From: Thermococcus barophilus MP
Lineage (GTDB): Archaea > Methanobacteriota_B > Thermococci > Thermococcales > Thermococcaceae
Length of the DNA stretch: 64,000 bases
Direction of reading: 5' to 3'
Assembly: GCF_000151105.2 (NCBI RefSeq)
Contig: NC_014804.1
Span: 496,001 to 560,000, forward strand
The notes under the pieces were generated by a model. The model ran no database searches and had not been told where the DNA came from. It was given only the letters and a program-made list of their open reading frames with translations. Of the stretch, positions 63,351 through 64,000 are shown piece after piece. Positions within the stretch are counted from its first letter, which is position 1. The number at the start of each line of letters is the position of its first letter. The translations under genes and the position numbers were made by a program.

Positions 63351-64000
63351 ATGGTCACACTGATCATAGCAGAAAAACCGAATGTCGCAAAAAAGATTGC
63401 ATATGCCCTTGCTGAAAGAAAACCAATAAGAAAAACACTTTATGGGGTTCCATATTATGAATTAAGCCGTGATGGAAAGAAGATCATCGTAGCTCCAGCA
63501 GTTGGTCATCTCTATACATTGGCTCCAAAAACCAAAACCTATGGCTATCCGATTTTTGACATCGAATGGGTTCCGGTCTATGTTGCTGAAAAAGGAAAAA
63601 GCTATGCTAAAGATTATATCAAAGCTTTGAGAGAGCTTGCAAAAAGAGCTGATGAGTTTATTGTGGCTTGTGATTATGATACTGAAGGTGAAGTAATCGG
63701 TTATACAGCACTAAAATATGCCTGCGGTGTTGATCCAAAGAAAGCAAAGCGTATGAAGTTCTCTGCATTAACAAAGCGGGACATCCTCAAGGCGTGGTAC
63801 AACCTTGAACCGACAATAAACTTTGGAATGGCAGATGCCGGAATAGCCAGGCACATCCTCGACTGGTACTGGGGTGTCAACCTTTCAAGGGCTCTGACGC
63901 ATGCCATAAAGCGTGCAAGCGGTAAATGGATGATTTTGAGTACAGGTAGAGTTCAAGGACCTACGCTCAAATTCTTAGTTGAGCGGGAAAAGGAAATTGC
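63351..64000 (+). CDS. topA: DNA topoisomerase I (type IA), cut by the window end
   Basis: The first 216 residues are in the window and the frame is open to the last base. [17 protein letters not shown] and [16 protein letters not shown] form the TOPRIM domain (Glu in AEKPN, DxDxE), and [18 protein letters not shown] belongs to the topoisomerase core near the active site. Relaxes negatively supercoiled DNA. AGGTG lies 5 bases before ATG 63351 and a TTTTTATA box about 25-40 bp upstream. Not reverse gyrase, which would have an N-terminal helicase. Confidence 0.93.
   Translation, partial: MVTLIIAEKPNVAKKIAYALAERKPIRKTLYGVPYYELSRDGKKIIVAPAVGHLYTLAPKTKTYGYPIFDIEWVPVYVAEKGKSYAKDYIKALRELAKRADEFIVACDYDTEGEVIGYTALKYACGVDPKKAKRMKFSALTKRDILKAWYNLEPTINFGMADAGIARHILDWYWGVNLSRALTHAIKRASGKWMILSTGRVQGPTLKFLVEREKEI

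Overview
The window reads as chromosome of a hyperthermophilic euryarchaeon of the Thermococcales, most likely a low-GC Thermococcus. The evidence is gene content: thermosome, archaeal EF-1alpha, EF-2 and S10, KEOPS kinase Bud32, intein-free RtcB with archease, the seven-gene 2-oxoacid:ferredoxin oxidoreductase cluster, RaSEA and QueE for archaeosine, Trm5b, an Lhr-type helicase, and archaeal H/ACA and C/D guide RNAs. Genes are tightly packed, TATA boxes sit about 25 bp before starts, and ribosome binding sites are of the GGTGA/GAGGTG type. Species assignment is an inference.

Layout. 1-6441: a gene tail, a three-hairpin H/ACA guide RNA, thermosome, Bud32 preceded by a frameshifted small gene, a MutS-related ATPase, MoaC and a UPF0145 protein. 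6422-14517: an accessory locus that is the most interesting part of the window. A minus-strand operon encodes two Cys-free hydrophobic peptides with nearly identical N-terminal leaders and unrelated cores, a four-helix membrane protein, a SpoIIM/DUF95 protein (frameshifted as read) and two tiny membrane peptides. Divergent from it is a plus-strand operon of three ABC-2 permeases, one complete and one truncated ABC ATPase, and a large surface-anchored NEW3-type protein. This resembles circular-bacteriocin (AS-48-type) clusters, which also combine a leader-core peptide, a DUF95 protein, small membrane immunity proteins and an ABC exporter. 14542-26410: housekeeping (RtcB/archease, PanB, EF-1alpha-S10-tRNA-Ser, EF-2, SurE, RaSEA), interrupted at 20381-20763 by a highly structured IS200/IS605-like remnant.

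26411-46294: the KGOR cluster and its paralogous second set, probably under a palindromic operator; DUF192, a nucleotidyltransferase, Trm5b, tRNA-Glu, a FecCD-type importer flanked by two secreted proteins, MtnA, an iron alcohol dehydrogenase, a HepT/MntA toxin-antitoxin pair with a frameshifted toxin, and an Lhr-type helicase. 46342-49871: a small accessory block with two archaeal-type P-loop ATPases and two unknown genes. A third such ATPase lies at 57228-58304. All three have a palindrome between TATA box and start codon.

49968-64000: M20 peptidase, MBL hydrolase, TatD, a dihydropteroate-synthase-like protein, an ABC transporter, Nudix, PfkB kinase, DapA-family aldolase, QueE with two unknown partners, a cupin and the start of topoisomerase I. 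Four C/D box sRNAs and one unassigned structured RNA are threaded through the gaps; one C/D RNA overlaps the 3' end of the PfkB gene.

Three genes look frameshifted (before Bud32, SpoIIM, HepT), so read-level checking of those positions matters before any biological meaning is given to them.
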